Below are positions 7,243 to 14,751 of a stretch of 20,309 nt of DNA, one piece after another. Below the pieces are notes generated by a model. The model was not told the origin of the DNA. It did not search any database and worked only from the letters and a program-made list of their open reading frames with translations. The position numbers and the translations under genes are program-made. Source of the stretch: JANMEX01 sp041751995 (GTDB taxonomy: Bacteria > Pseudomonadota > Alphaproteobacteria > Rhizobiales > Rhizobiaceae). The stretch covers positions 1 through 20,309 of the forward strand of contig JBGSHY010000110.1 in NCBI GenBank assembly GCA_041751995.1, given 5' to 3'. Position 1 is the stretch's first letter; every line of letters starts with the position of its first letter.

Positions 7243-7857
7243 ATGCACTTCTTGGAAACCGGTTTTGCCCGGATGCGGCGCTTTGCCTTTGACAATCATT
7301 TGGACATCCATGACCGGATGGGCCCCGAATGGTCACGCCGCCTGTTTTTTCTCGATTTTCTGGTCTTCCCGCTGGCGATTCTCCTGTGTCTGGCTGTGGT
7401 CACAGACAATGAAGCCAATGCCTCTTATCTTGTTTTGGCGCTGCTTTTCGCCGTTGGATATGCTTCATGGACGCTGACCGAATATCTGATGCATCGCTTC
7501 GTGTTTCACCATTTCCCGGTGTTCACAGCCATGCACCTTGCTCACCACAAGAAACCGCACGAACTGATCGGCACGCCGACAATCGTCACGCTGGCGGCCT
7601 TTGTGGTTCTGGTTTTCTGGCCCGCCTTTGAGTTCTCCGGTCTCGAACAAGCGTCAGCCCTGTCGGCAGGCATGATGTGCGGCTATCTCGCTTATGTCGG
7701 CGTGCATTACATCGTTCACAATGTCGGCAGCGGCGGACTGCCGTGGATGAAGCGCCTGATCCGGCTGCACGCAGTCCATCACCATGACATACACCACAAT
7801 TTCGGCGTCACCACCGACATATGGGACCGGTTATTCGGGACGTTGGCGCGGCGCTGA
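7243..7857 (+). CDS. Fatty acid hydroxylase / sterol desaturase-family membrane protein
   Basis: This 204-residue protein has the eight-histidine signature of the di-metal FA_hydroxylase family: HRFVFHH, HLAHHKKPHE, HYIVHN and HAVHHHDIHHNFGV, with hydrophobic helices between. Enzymes of this family hydroxylate or desaturate acyl chains, sterols or carotenoids using O2. I chose ATG 7243 because upstream codons of the same frame overlap the radical SAM gene and lack protein-like composition; the SD is weak. It lies 112 nt after the radical SAM gene in the same direction and could share its transcript or have its own promoter. Beta-carotene hydroxylase (CrtZ-like) is an alternative, but no carotenoid genes are nearby. 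The context suggests lipid tailoring. Confidence 0.85.
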   Translation: MHFLETGFARMRRFAFDNHLDIHDRMGPEWSRRLFFLDFLVFPLAILLCLAVVTDNEANASYLVLALLFAVGYASWTLTEYLMHRFVFHHFPVFTAMHLAHHKKPHELIGTPTIVTLAAFVVLVFWPAFEFSGLEQASALSAGMMCGYLAYVGVHYIVHNVGSGGLPWMKRLIRLHAVHHHDIHHNFGVTTDIWDRLFGTLARR

Positions 7858-7991
7858 AAGCTGCGGAATCCCGCGTAAACACTGATTCGGCCTTTTCTCT
7901 TCCGTTTGTCACAATTCTCATGTAAGAGCGCGCCAACCGAAAACGGCGTCCCGCTCTTGGTGATGCCCATCAACCTCCCGAGTCTTGATTT

Positions 7992-9815
7992 ATGAAAATC
8001 CGCAACATCGCGATCATCGCGCACGTTGACCATGGCAAAACCACTCTCGTCGACAAACTGCTGCAGCAGTCCGGCGCCTTCCGCGACAACCAGCGCGTTG
8101 CAGAACGCGTCATGGATTCGAACGATCTGGAAAAAGAGCGCGGCATCACCATTCTTGCCAAGGCGACGTCGGTTGTCTGGGACAACACCCGCATCAACAT
8201 CGTTGACACGCCGGGCCATGCCGACTTTGGCGGCGAAGTGGAGCGTATTCTTTCCATGGTCGATGGCGTGATCGTTCTTGTGGATGCTGCCGAAGGCCCG
8301 ATGCCGCAGACCAAATTTGTCGTCGGCAAGGCGCTGAAGCTCGGCCTCAAGCCGATCGTTGCGATCAACAAGGTGGACCGCCCCGACAGCCGCGTGACGG
8401 AAGTCGTCAACGAAGTGTTCGACCTTTTCGCTGCGCTCGACGCCAATGACGACCAGCTCGATTTCCCGCTGCTATATGGTTCAGGCCGCAATGGCTGGAT
8501 GGCCAACACGCCGGATGGCCGTCAGGACGAGGGCATGAAGGCGCTGTTCGAGCTGGTGCTCAAGCATGTGCCGGAGCCGACCGTTGCGCCCGGCCCGTTC
8601 ACGATGATTGGCACCATTCTGGAAGCCAACCCGTTCCTCGGCCGCATCATTACCGGCCGCATCCATTCCGGCTCGATCAAGCCGACGCAACAGTTCAAGG
8701 TCATCGGCCAGGACGGCAAGCTGATCGAACAGGGCCGCGTGTCGAAGATTCTCGCGTTCCGCGGCATTGAGCGCACAGCAATCGACGAAGGCTTTGCCGG
8801 CGACATCGTCGCCATCGCCGGTCTTTCCAAGGGCACCGTGGCAGACACATTCTGCGCCATGGAAGTCACCGAGCCGATGAAGGCGCAGCCGATCGACCCG
8901 CCGACCGTCACCATGTCCTTCCTCGTCAACGATTCGCCGCTGGCCGGCACCGAAGGCGACAAGGTCACCAGCCGCGTCATCCGCGACCGCCTGATGCGCG
9001 AAGCCGAAGGCAATGTCGCGCTGAAAATCGAGGAAGCCGAAGACAAGGACAGCTTCTACGTCTCCGGCCGCGGCGAATTGCAGCTGGCCGTTCTGATTGA
9101 AACCATGCGCCGCGAAGGCTTTGAACTTGCCGTCTCTCGTCCGCGCGTCGTTTACCAGAAGGACGAGACCACCGGCGAACTCTTGGAGCCGATTGAAGAA
9201 GTCGTCATCGACGTGGACGAAGAGCACTCCGGTGTCGTCGTGCAGAAGATGAACGAGCGCAAGGCCGAAATGGTCGAACTGCGCCCGTCAGGCGGCAACC
9301 GCCAGCGTCTGGTGTTCTACGCCCCGACCCGCGGCCTGATCGGCTACCAGTCGGAACTCTTGACCGACACGCGCGGCACGGCAGTCATGAACCGGCTGTT
9401 CCACGCCTACATGCCATACAAGGGCGATATCGCAGGCCGCTCCAACGGCGTTCTGATCTCCACTGATTCCGGCGAAGCCGTCGCTTTCGCCATGTGGAAC
9501 CTGGAAGATCGCGGCCCGATGATCATCGAGCCGGGCGAAAAGGTCTATCAGGGCATGATCATCGGCATTCATACCCGTGACAATGACCTTGAGGTCAACG
9601 TGCTCAAGGGCAAGAAGCTGACCAACATCCGCTCGGTCAACAAGGATGAAGCCGTCAAGTTGACCCCGCCGATCAAGATGACGCTGGAGCGGGCGCTGGC
9701 CTGGATTCAGGACGATGAGCTGATGGAAGTCACGCCAAAGTGCATCCGTCTGCGCAAGATCTACCTCGACCCGAACGAGCGCAAGCGGTTTGAAAAGTCC
9801 GCAAAGATCGCCTGA
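7992..9815 (+). CDS. typA: Ribosome-associated translational GTPase TypA/BipA
   Basis: TypA is an EF-G-like GTPase that binds the ribosome and supports 50S assembly, cold growth and stress adaptation. The 607-residue length is normal. G motifs visible: AHVDHGKT (10-17), RGITI (50-54), DTPGH (72-76) and NKVD (126-129). Domain II, an EF-G-like alpha/beta domain (SGRGELQLAVLIETMRREG) and the TypA-specific C-terminal region (APTRGLIGYQSELLTDTRGTAVMNR and after) follow in order. The ATG has no obvious SD. A strong terminator lies 22 nt after the stop, so it is probably monocistronic. Confidence 0.98.
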   Translation: MKIRNIAIIAHVDHGKTTLVDKLLQQSGAFRDNQRVAERVMDSNDLEKERGITILAKATSVVWDNTRINIVDTPGHADFGGEVERILSMVDGVIVLVDAAEGPMPQTKFVVGKALKLGLKPIVAINKVDRPDSRVTEVVNEVFDLFAALDANDDQLDFPLLYGSGRNGWMANTPDGRQDEGMKALFELVLKHVPEPTVAPGPFTMIGTILEANPFLGRIITGRIHSGSIKPTQQFKVIGQDGKLIEQGRVSKILAFRGIERTAIDEGFAGDIVAIAGLSKGTVADTFCAMEVTEPMKAQPIDPPTVTMSFLVNDSPLAGTEGDKVTSRVIRDRLMREAEGNVALKIEEAEDKDSFYVSGRGELQLAVLIETMRREGFELAVSRPRVVYQKDETTGELLEPIEEVVIDVDEEHSGVVVQKMNERKAEMVELRPSGGNRQRLVFYAPTRGLIGYQSELLTDTRGTAVMNRLFHAYMPYKGDIAGRSNGVLISTDSGEAVAFAMWNLEDRGPMIIEPGEKVYQGMIIGIHTRDNDLEVNVLKGKKLTNIRSVNKDEAVKLTPPIKMTLERALAWIQDDELMEVTPKCIRLRKIYLDPNERKRFEKSAKIA

Positions 9816-9836
9816 GGCTTTAGCCACTGAAATATC

Positions 9837-9869
9837 AAAAGCCCGCTGGATTGCTCCAGCGGGCTTTTT
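9837..9869. terminator. Bidirectional intrinsic terminator between typA and the GST gene
   Basis: A perfect 14-bp stem (aaaagcccgctgga at 9837-9850; tccagcgggctttt at 9855-9868) with a TTGC loop is flanked by an A-run on one side and T5 on the other. It should stop transcription from typA (+) and from the convergent GST gene (-), whose stop lies 19 nt away. Confidence 0.95.
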
Positions 9870-9887
9870 GTTGGGCGAACCTGAATG

Positions 9888-10586
9888 TCAGGCCGGGATG
9901 GTCAGCCCCTTGGCAACCGCAGGGCGCGCCAGGAACGCTTCGTAGACCCGCGTCACGTTCGGGAAATTCTCGATGCCGACCAACTCACCCGCGCCATAAA
10001 AGCCGACCAGCGTGCGCACCCATGGGAAGATCGCAATGTCGGCGATGGTGAATACCTTGCCCATGATCCAGTCACGACCTTCAAGCCGCTGGTTGAGCAC
10101 ACCGAGAAGTCGCTTCGATTCGGTAACGTAGCGTTCGCGCGGACGCGGATCCTCGATGTCCTTGCCGGCGAACTTCGTGAAAAACCCAAGCTGGCCAAAC
10201 ATCGGACCGATGCCGCCCATCTGGAACATCAGCCATTGAATCGTCTCATAGCGGCCGGCAGCGTCCTTCGGCATCAGTTTGCCGGTCTTTTCGGCAAGGT
10301 AAATCAGGATCGCGCCGGATTCGAACAAAGGCAACGCCATGCCGTCCGGGCCATTGGGGTCAATGATCGCCGGGATCTTGTTGTTCGGGTTAAGCGACAG
10401 GAACTCGGGCGACATCTGGTCGTTTGAGGCAAAGTCCACTTTGTGTGGCTCGTAAGCGATGCCTGCCTCTTCCAGTGCGATGGCAACTTTCACACCGTTC
10501 GGCGTCGGCAGTGAGTAAAGCTGGATGCGGTCCGGATGGGCCGCTGGCCATTTCTTGGTGATCGGAAAACTGGAAATGTCGGCCAA
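9888..10586 (-). CDS. Glutathione S-transferase, YfcG/YghU-like (Nu class)
   Basis: The N-terminal thioredoxin-fold domain shows IQLYSLPTPNGVKVAIALEEAGI, then LNPNNKIPAI and LFESGAILIYLAEKTG, the glutathione-binding core of the family. The TPNG motif and the NPNNKIPAI segment match E. coli YfcG, a GSH-dependent disulfide-bond reductase, more than classical detoxifying GSTs. The C-terminal helical domain contains FTIADIAIFPWV. The frame stays open upstream, but TTG 10586 has AAAGGA eight nt before it, giving 232 residues, which fits the family. It is cytoplasmic. It converges on typA, shares its terminator, and is divergent from the GNAT gene. Confidence 0.93.
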   Translation of the reverse strand: MADISSFPITKKWPAAHPDRIQLYSLPTPNGVKVAIALEEAGIAYEPHKVDFASNDQMSPEFLSLNPNNKIPAIIDPNGPDGMALPLFESGAILIYLAEKTGKLMPKDAAGRYETIQWLMFQMGGIGPMFGQLGFFTKFAGKDIEDPRPRERYVTESKRLLGVLNQRLEGRDWIMGKVFTIADIAIFPWVRTLVGFYGAGELVGIENFPNVTRVYEAFLARPAVAKGLTIPA

Positions 10587-10734
10587 TTGGAAAATCCTTT
10601 GTCCCTGATGAGACCCCACAGTTAAGCACGGCAGGTCCGCGATCAAGGGAGACGCGCTGTTGAAAAGAATTTTCACTGCAACGTGATCAACACCCATTGC
10701 GCGAATCTTGGCGCGGGGTCATGGTTAACAAATC

Positions 10735-11241
10735 ATGACCACACTTGCAGTCGACATTCGCCCCGCAGAAAAACAGGATGCCAGCGCCATCGCTGATATC
10801 CATGCCGCCGCATGGGCCAATGCCTACACCGGCATCATCCCGCACAAGACTTTGCGCGGCATGATCGCGCGGCGCAGCGAGAACTGGTGGGTGAACGCGC
10901 TTGGCAATTCCAACGCCATTCTGGTCGCTGAAGTCGGCGGCAAGCTGGCTGGCTATGCCACGCTTGGCCGCAACCGCACGCGCGCGCTCAAGCAGCAAGG
11001 CGAGATCTATGAACTCTATCTGCGTCCCGAATATCAGGGCCTCGGCTTCGGCGGCCGCCTGTTCGCCGCAGCACGGTCGCGGATTTCCGATTTTGGCCTT
11101 AAAGGCATGGTTGTCTGGGCTTTGGAAGAAAATGCCAAGGCACTTGGTTTTTACGAAGCATTGGGCGGCGCGGACGTTGCCGAAGGCACCGAATGCTTCG
11201 AGGGCAAGAATCTGCGGAAAATTGCCTACGTCTGGAACTGA
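10735..11241 (+). CDS. GNAT-family N-acetyltransferase
   Basis: This 168-residue single GNAT domain begins with the typical IRPAEKQDASAIADIHAAAWANAYTG. The acetyl-CoA-binding motif A is IYELYLRPEYQGLGFGGRLF, with Q101-GLGFG-G at 101-107, and motif B is VVWALEENAKALGFYEALGG. The substrate cannot be read from the sequence; a small molecule or protein N-terminus is possible. The start is uncertain: there is no clear SD, and the ATG overlaps the TGA of a five-codon frame at 10721-10738. It has its own divergent promoter region shared with the GST gene. Confidence 0.92.
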   Translation: MTTLAVDIRPAEKQDASAIADIHAAAWANAYTGIIPHKTLRGMIARRSENWWVNALGNSNAILVAEVGGKLAGYATLGRNRTRALKQQGEIYELYLRPEYQGLGFGGRLFAAARSRISDFGLKGMVVWALEENAKALGFYEALGGADVAEGTECFEGKNLRKIAYVWN

Positions 11242-11254
11242 GGGACAGGCGAAA

Positions 11255-11280
11255 GCGGAAACCGGTTTTGCATCCGAAAA
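11255..11280. repeat. Short palindromic intergenic repeat (aaaccggttt)
   Basis: A 10-bp perfect palindrome, aaaccggttt (11259-11268), sits in GCGGAAACCGGTTTTGC just after the GNAT stop. It resembles the scattered palindromic elements found between genes in Hyphomicrobiales and could help terminate both convergent genes. Membership in such a family is from memory. Confidence 0.4.
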
Positions 11281-11296
11281 CGCAGCAAGGAAAATC

Positions 11297-11887
11297 CTAC
11301 TCCCCGAAATTGGCGGAGCGGTCGCCCGCCGTTGGACCCTTGACGCCATGCCATTGCGGCTCGTCGACGCGGCATTTGAAACCCGCGACTTCGGTTTGCG
11401 CCACCCTGCGCGCCATTTCGTTTGGCTCCGGATTGGAGCGGGCGTCGACATAGCCGACGGTGCACGCCTCGCCCTCACCCTTTTGCCCGACTTTGAAAAT
11501 CACCAGGATTTGCCCTTGTGACGCCTTGTCGGGCATCCCGGTGTCCGGGTTGGGGTTCTCGATAATGAACCGGCTGATCGCCGCCTTGGCCTTTTTGCCT
11601 TCCACAATCCATTCAATCGTGCCGCCGACATGGTTGAACGGGCCGAAACTCTCCCAATGGGTTTTCCGCGCCCAGTCGCCCAAATGACCGATGAACAGCG
11701 ATTGGCGGACATCATCCTCGGAAAACTCGACCGGATAGCCGCCCCAGCCTTTACAGAGCCAGGTTCCGCCAAGATCGCCAGTCTCCACCATTTTGCAGGC
11801 TTCCAGATCAAGCTTGGTGTAAACACTTTCGGCCAACGCTGGATGGACGGAAAGCAACATGACTGCGGCAGCGAGAGCGTGTTTCAT
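11297..11887 (-). CDS. Secreted protein of unknown function with signal peptide
   Basis: I do not recognise a named family. From ATG 11887 the protein begins MKHALAAAVMLLSVHPALAES, a clean Sec signal peptide with an Ala-Leu-Ala cleavage site, giving 196 residues (about 176 mature). The mature part has Cys in ACKMVETGDLGGTWLCKGWGGY, and two more in EACTVGYVD and GFKCRVDE, so two periplasmic disulfides are possible. There are no membrane helices. Two further Met codons lie upstream in frame, but only this start places the signal peptide at the terminus. It converges on the GNAT gene. Confidence 0.82.
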   Translation of the reverse strand: MKHALAAAVMLLSVHPALAESVYTKLDLEACKMVETGDLGGTWLCKGWGGYPVEFSEDDVRQSLFIGHLGDWARKTHWESFGPFNHVGGTIEWIVEGKKAKAAISRFIIENPNPDTGMPDKASQGQILVIFKVGQKGEGEACTVGYVDARSNPEPNEMARRVAQTEVAGFKCRVDEPQWHGVKGPTAGDRSANFGE

Positions 11888-12024
11888 TCCGGAAAATTGG
11901 ATTGAAGCGGACATTTCGTCAAGCCGCTTTGAATTGACCATCCGAAGGTTCCGGTTGCGTCAGGGCAAAGCGTCGACTAATCCGAAATCCAGCATCGTTA
12001 ATATAAGCTGTAAAGGAATTCCCC

Positions 12025-12573
12025 ATGCGTCTTGACGCGCTCTCCATCGGCAAAAACCCGCCGGAAGAAGTCAACGTCATCATCGAAGTCCCGGTGGGTG
12101 GCGAGCCGATCAAATATGAGATGGACAAAGCCTCTGGCACGCTGTTTGTCGACCGTTTCCTCTATACGCCGATGCGCTATCCGGGTAACTACGGCTTCAT
12201 CCCGCACACGCTGTCGCTGGACGGTGACCCGATTGACGTCGTCGTCTGCAACACCCGCGCCATTGTGCCGGGAGCCGTGATTGCCTGCCGCATCGTCGGC
12301 GTTCTGGTGATGGAGGACGAGGCGGGCGGCGACGAAAAGCTGATCGCCGTGCCGGCCCCGAAAATCACCCGCCGCTATGAAAATGTCCACGAGATCACCG
12401 ACCTGCCGCAGATCACCCGCGACCAGATCCGGCATTTTTTCGAGCATTACAAGGATCTGGAACCCGGCAAATGGGTCAAAGTCGTCAAGTGGGGCAATGC
12501 CGCCGAAGCCAAGCAGATGGTGCTCGACGCCATCGAACGCGCCAAGGCCTCGAAAGACCCGAACAAGACCTGA
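12025..12573 (+). CDS. ppa: Inorganic pyrophosphatase, family I
   Basis: Ppa hydrolyses pyrophosphate to two phosphates and so pulls biosynthetic reactions forward; it is a cytoplasmic Mg-dependent hexamer. The family I pattern is clear: VIIEVPVGGEPIKYEMDK (substrate-binding Glu and Lys), RYPGNYGFIPHT, the active-site SLDGDPIDVVV with three Asp, and KHFFEHYKDLEPGKWVKV-like residues near the end. The length of 182 is slightly above the E. coli 176. AAAGGAA lies six nt before the ATG. Its stop is only 3 nt from that of the convergent DUF1284 gene, with no room for a separate terminator. Confidence 0.97.
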   Translation: MRLDALSIGKNPPEEVNVIIEVPVGGEPIKYEMDKASGTLFVDRFLYTPMRYPGNYGFIPHTLSLDGDPIDVVVCNTRAIVPGAVIACRIVGVLVMEDEAGGDEKLIAVPAPKITRRYENVHEITDLPQITRDQIRHFFEHYKDLEPGKWVKVVKWGNAAEAKQMVLDAIERAKASKDPNKT

Positions 12574-12576
12574 CGC

Positions 12577-12999
12577 CTACAAGAGCGTGCCGGTGAACCC
12601 GTCATCGGCAATGCCGTCGCAAAACTCTTTCCACGAGCAATCCGCGCAGGCCGCGCGGATTGTTTTTTGCCTGTAAGCCACGCGCAATGCTGCAATCTCG
12701 GCAGCCTCGAGGGGCGTTGCCGTTTCCAGCGGACGGCCGAGCAGCGCGCTGACCGCTTCCACCGCTTGCCGGTCCATTTTTGCCGTTTCACGTGCATTGC
12801 AGTCATGATCGCAGGCTTCGCGGCAGGCATCCGTGAAGCCGTTGCAGATGTCGTCCGGGCCCTGGACCAGTTGAACCGGCTGTCCTTCGCGGATGGCCGC
12901 GACCTTGGCGCTCATGTTGTCGACAAATGCGTCCGTATAGCCTTTGCCGCGAAAAGTGAGGATGCACAAAAAATGATGCCCGCGCAAAAGCACGGGCAT
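12577..12999 (-). CDS. DUF1284 Cys-rich protein
   Basis: The opening LLRGHHFLCILTFRGKGYTDAFVDNM is the DUF1284 signature (R.HHLLC...). The 140-residue protein has eight cysteines: C12, C52, C59, C63, C67, C118, C121 and C127, in ICNG, ACREACDHDC and CADCSWKEFC. This spacing suggests an iron-sulfur cluster or zinc site, but no activity is known to me. ATG 12999 is preferred; an in-frame TTG at 13041 would add 14 residues and overlap bioY by 14 nt. It follows bioY closely on the same strand and probably shares its transcript. Confidence 0.88.
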   Translation of the reverse strand: MPVLLRGHHFLCILTFRGKGYTDAFVDNMSAKVAAIREGQPVQLVQGPDDICNGFTDACREACDHDCNARETAKMDRQAVEAVSALLGRPLETATPLEAAEIAALRVAYRQKTIRAACADCSWKEFCDGIADDGFTGTLL

Positions 13000-13027
13000 C
13001 ACGGGTGGTTCGTCGGTCAATGTTGGA

Positions 13028-13594
13028 TCAGAGCTTGGCAAACTGCTCTGCGCCCTTGAGCACGCCCTTGCCGATCAGCGCGGCCAAGGCCAGCTTGATT
13101 GCGTCAACGAGCAGAAACGGCGTCAGCCCGGCAGCAACGGCCTCGCTCGCCGACATATTGAACGCGTAGCCGAGCCAGACAACGCCAAGGCCGAAGATCA
13201 CGGCCTCGCCTGCGAACAATGCGGCGATGGCGCCCGGCCAGCTGCGGGTAAAGCCGCGATCGGTAAGGTAGCCGATCAGCGCCGCTGCCAAGAGAAAGCC
13301 AATCAAATAGCCGCTGGTGCCGGCGCCGAACGGCGCAAAGAAAGGCAGACCCGCTGCACCGCCTGCAAGATAGGCAACAAGTGTCGCGGTCGCCAGGCGA
13401 AAGCCGAAAGTCAGGCCGATCAGCATGACGCCGAGCGTCTGCAAAGTGGTTGGCACGGGATAGCCGATAGCCACCTGGCTCAACGCCGCAAGTCCGATGG
13501 TTCCACCAAGGACAATCATGGCCTGCTTGGCGATAGACGAACCGGCCAGCGGCGCAAGGGTCGAAAGGCTGGAGTTGAATAGCGAAGTCGTCAT
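13028..13594 (-). CDS. bioY: Biotin transporter substrate-binding component BioY
   Basis: BioY is the membrane S component of the ECF biotin uptake system. The 188-residue protein has six hydrophobic segments and the family signatures YPVPTTLQTLGVMLIGLTFG and AYLAGGAAGLPFFAPFGAGTSGYLIGFLLAA. AGGGGGA precedes the ATG. The energising partners BioM (ATPase) and BioN are not in the window; BioY can work alone or use partners encoded elsewhere. It is followed by the DUF1284 gene. No BioR-type palindrome (TTATnnATAA) is seen upstream. Confidence 0.95.
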   Translation of the reverse strand: MTTSLFNSSLSTLAPLAGSSIAKQAMIVLGGTIGLAALSQVAIGYPVPTTLQTLGVMLIGLTFGFRLATATLVAYLAGGAAGLPFFAPFGAGTSGYLIGFLLAAALIGYLTDRGFTRSWPGAIAALFAGEAVIFGLGVVWLGYAFNMSASEAVAAGLTPFLLVDAIKLALAALIGKGVLKGAEQFAKL

Positions 13595-13631
13595 GGGATC
13601 CCCCTAAAGACGGCGTTAACGATGCGCCTCT

Positions 13632-13657
13632 TTCCCAAGGGAAGGCTTTCTTGTCAA
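13632..13657 (-). promoter_or_regulatory. Possible bioY promoter with a small inverted repeat
   Basis: On the minus strand a perfect TTGACA -35 box (13657-13652) is followed by an inverted repeat (ttccc-aa-gggaa, 13632-13643). The -10 hexamer 17 nt on is poor (GAAAGA), so the promoter call is weak. The repeat could be an operator. Confidence 0.35.
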
Positions 13658-13679
13658 CCTCGCTGTCCGTCGAACCCGC

Positions 13680-13988
13680 TCATTGGTCAAGGCCAAGCGC
13701 GGCAAGCGTGGCGGCTGGATCGCCCTTGATCTCGACCTGTTTCAGCCGGGCCGTTTGACCAGCAATGACGGTGACGGCGGAACGCGGCAACTTGGCTTGC
13801 TTGGCCAGAAGCACTTCCAACGCCGAATTGGCCTTGCCATCTTCGGGAACCGCGCGAACGCGGGCCTTCAGGTGGCTTTTGCCATCGGAACCGATCTCGA
13901 CACCCTCCAAGGCGTCGCGCCCGCCTTTGGGAGTCAGCCGGACAAAAAGGATAAGCCGGTCCGGCTCAATCCGGCAGGGCTGACTCAT
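13680..13988 (-). CDS. DUF167 (YggU family) protein
   Basis: This small basic protein of 102 residues carries the DUF167 core: ILFVRLTPKGGRDALEGV, then LKARVRAVPEDGKANSALEVLLAKQ and VTVIAGQTARLKQVEIKG. The function of the family is not established; it is small, cytoplasmic and widespread. The longer frame starting at 14018 is rejected because ATG 13988 overlaps the yggT stop as ATGA, a translational coupling that fixes the start. The yggT-yggU pairing is a conserved arrangement in proteobacteria. Confidence 0.93.
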   Translation of the reverse strand: MSQPCRIEPDRLILFVRLTPKGGRDALEGVEIGSDGKSHLKARVRAVPEDGKANSALEVLLAKQAKLPRSAVTVIAGQTARLKQVEIKGDPAATLAALGLDQ

Positions 13989-14278
13989 CCGACGAACAGC
14001 GGGGCGATCGATGTCCACAAAAGCTGGCGGATGAAATAGATGATGATGAACAAGATGATCGGCGAAATGTCGACACCGCCAAGATCCGGCAGCAGCCGCC
14101 GGATCGGTTTCAGCGCCGGCTCGGTCACCTTGTAGAGAAAATCGCCGATCGAAGCGACAAACGGATTGCGCGCATTGACGATGTTGAAGGCATAAAGCCA
14201 GGAAAACACCGCCGATGCGATGATGATCCAGGTGTAGATGTCGAGGGCAAAATCAATGGTGCGGAAAAGCGCGAGCAT
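13985..14278 (-). CDS. YggT family membrane protein
   Basis: This 97-residue protein has two hydrophobic regions: IDFALDIYTWIIIASAVFSWLYAF, followed by NARNPFVASIGDFLYKVTEPALKPIRRLLPDLGG, then ISPIILFIIIYFIRQLLW. The middle segment with TEPxLxPIRRxLP is the YGGT family signature. Members are linked to osmotic tolerance or to cell-shape and division functions depending on the species, so the role here is open. ATG 14278 is preferred over 14305 because it matches the usual N-terminus. It is coupled to the DUF167 gene by a 4-nt overlap. Confidence 0.93.
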   Translation of the reverse strand: MLALFRTIDFALDIYTWIIIASAVFSWLYAFNIVNARNPFVASIGDFLYKVTEPALKPIRRLLPDLGGVDISPIILFIIIYFIRQLLWTSIAPLFVG

Positions 14279-14374
14279 GGTCTGGTTCCGGTTGAGGCTC
14301 CTCATCTAGACACTGGCGCGCCTGCCAGCAAGGCCCGCGCCATGCAATCCACGCAACTGTGACCAAGCGCCGTG

Positions 14375-14403
14375 TTGACAGCGGCAAAACATCAACACAA
14401 ACT
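14375..14403 (+). promoter_or_regulatory. Probable promoter of tRNA-Ala
   Basis: A consensus -35 TTGACA (14375-14380) is followed after 17 nt by CAAACT (14398-14403) as a weak -10. Transcription would begin about 14410, a few bases before the mature tRNA. Confidence 0.5.
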
Positions 14404-14414
14404 GCCCGCTATGT

Positions 14415-14490
<76 letters not shown>

Positions 14491-14751
14491 AATTACCAAT
14501 CTATCCAATTGATATTATTGATTTTATTTTCTGATTTTGATTTCGTGCCTAATTCTATGCCTAATTTTGATTAGAATTCGACAGAAGCTTGCTTGACGTC
14601 GATGCGCACTGAGAAGTGGTGCGGTGACCTTCCATATGCCAACGACCGTCGATTGCACAAAGCGCCCGTAGTAATTCGTTCAGACTGATGACCGCTTTGC
14701 GCCCCCATTTCAGTCGTAAGGGCAGACTTATACTTCGCCCAAAAGCAGACA
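14491..14751. other. Gene-free AT-rich tract and remnant sequence downstream of the tRNA
   Basis: The first 90 bases after the tRNA are strikingly AT-rich, with repeated GATTTT words and a 9-bp direct repeat, tgcctaatt, at 14547-14555 and 14559-14567. This resembles the flank of a tRNA-borne attachment site. From about 14570 to the IS end, composition returns to normal, but no convincing gene is seen; an open minus-strand frame ending at 14561 lacks recognisable features. Confidence 0.5.

Noticed and set aside
8481..9227. 248-codon minus-strand frame
   Set aside because: Shadow of typA produced by GC-rich codon bias.
10721..10738. Five-codon frame (MVNKS) overlapping the GNAT start, as a possible coupled leader peptide
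   Set aside because: It is too short to distinguish from chance, and it has no regulatory codon pattern or attenuator hairpin.
10687..11478. 263-codon minus-strand frame
   Set aside because: Antisense to the GNAT gene, with no motif or signal.
13595..13679. BioR operator or biotin riboregulator upstream of bioY
   Set aside because: No TTATnnATAA-type palindrome is present; only a small unrelated inverted repeat is seen.
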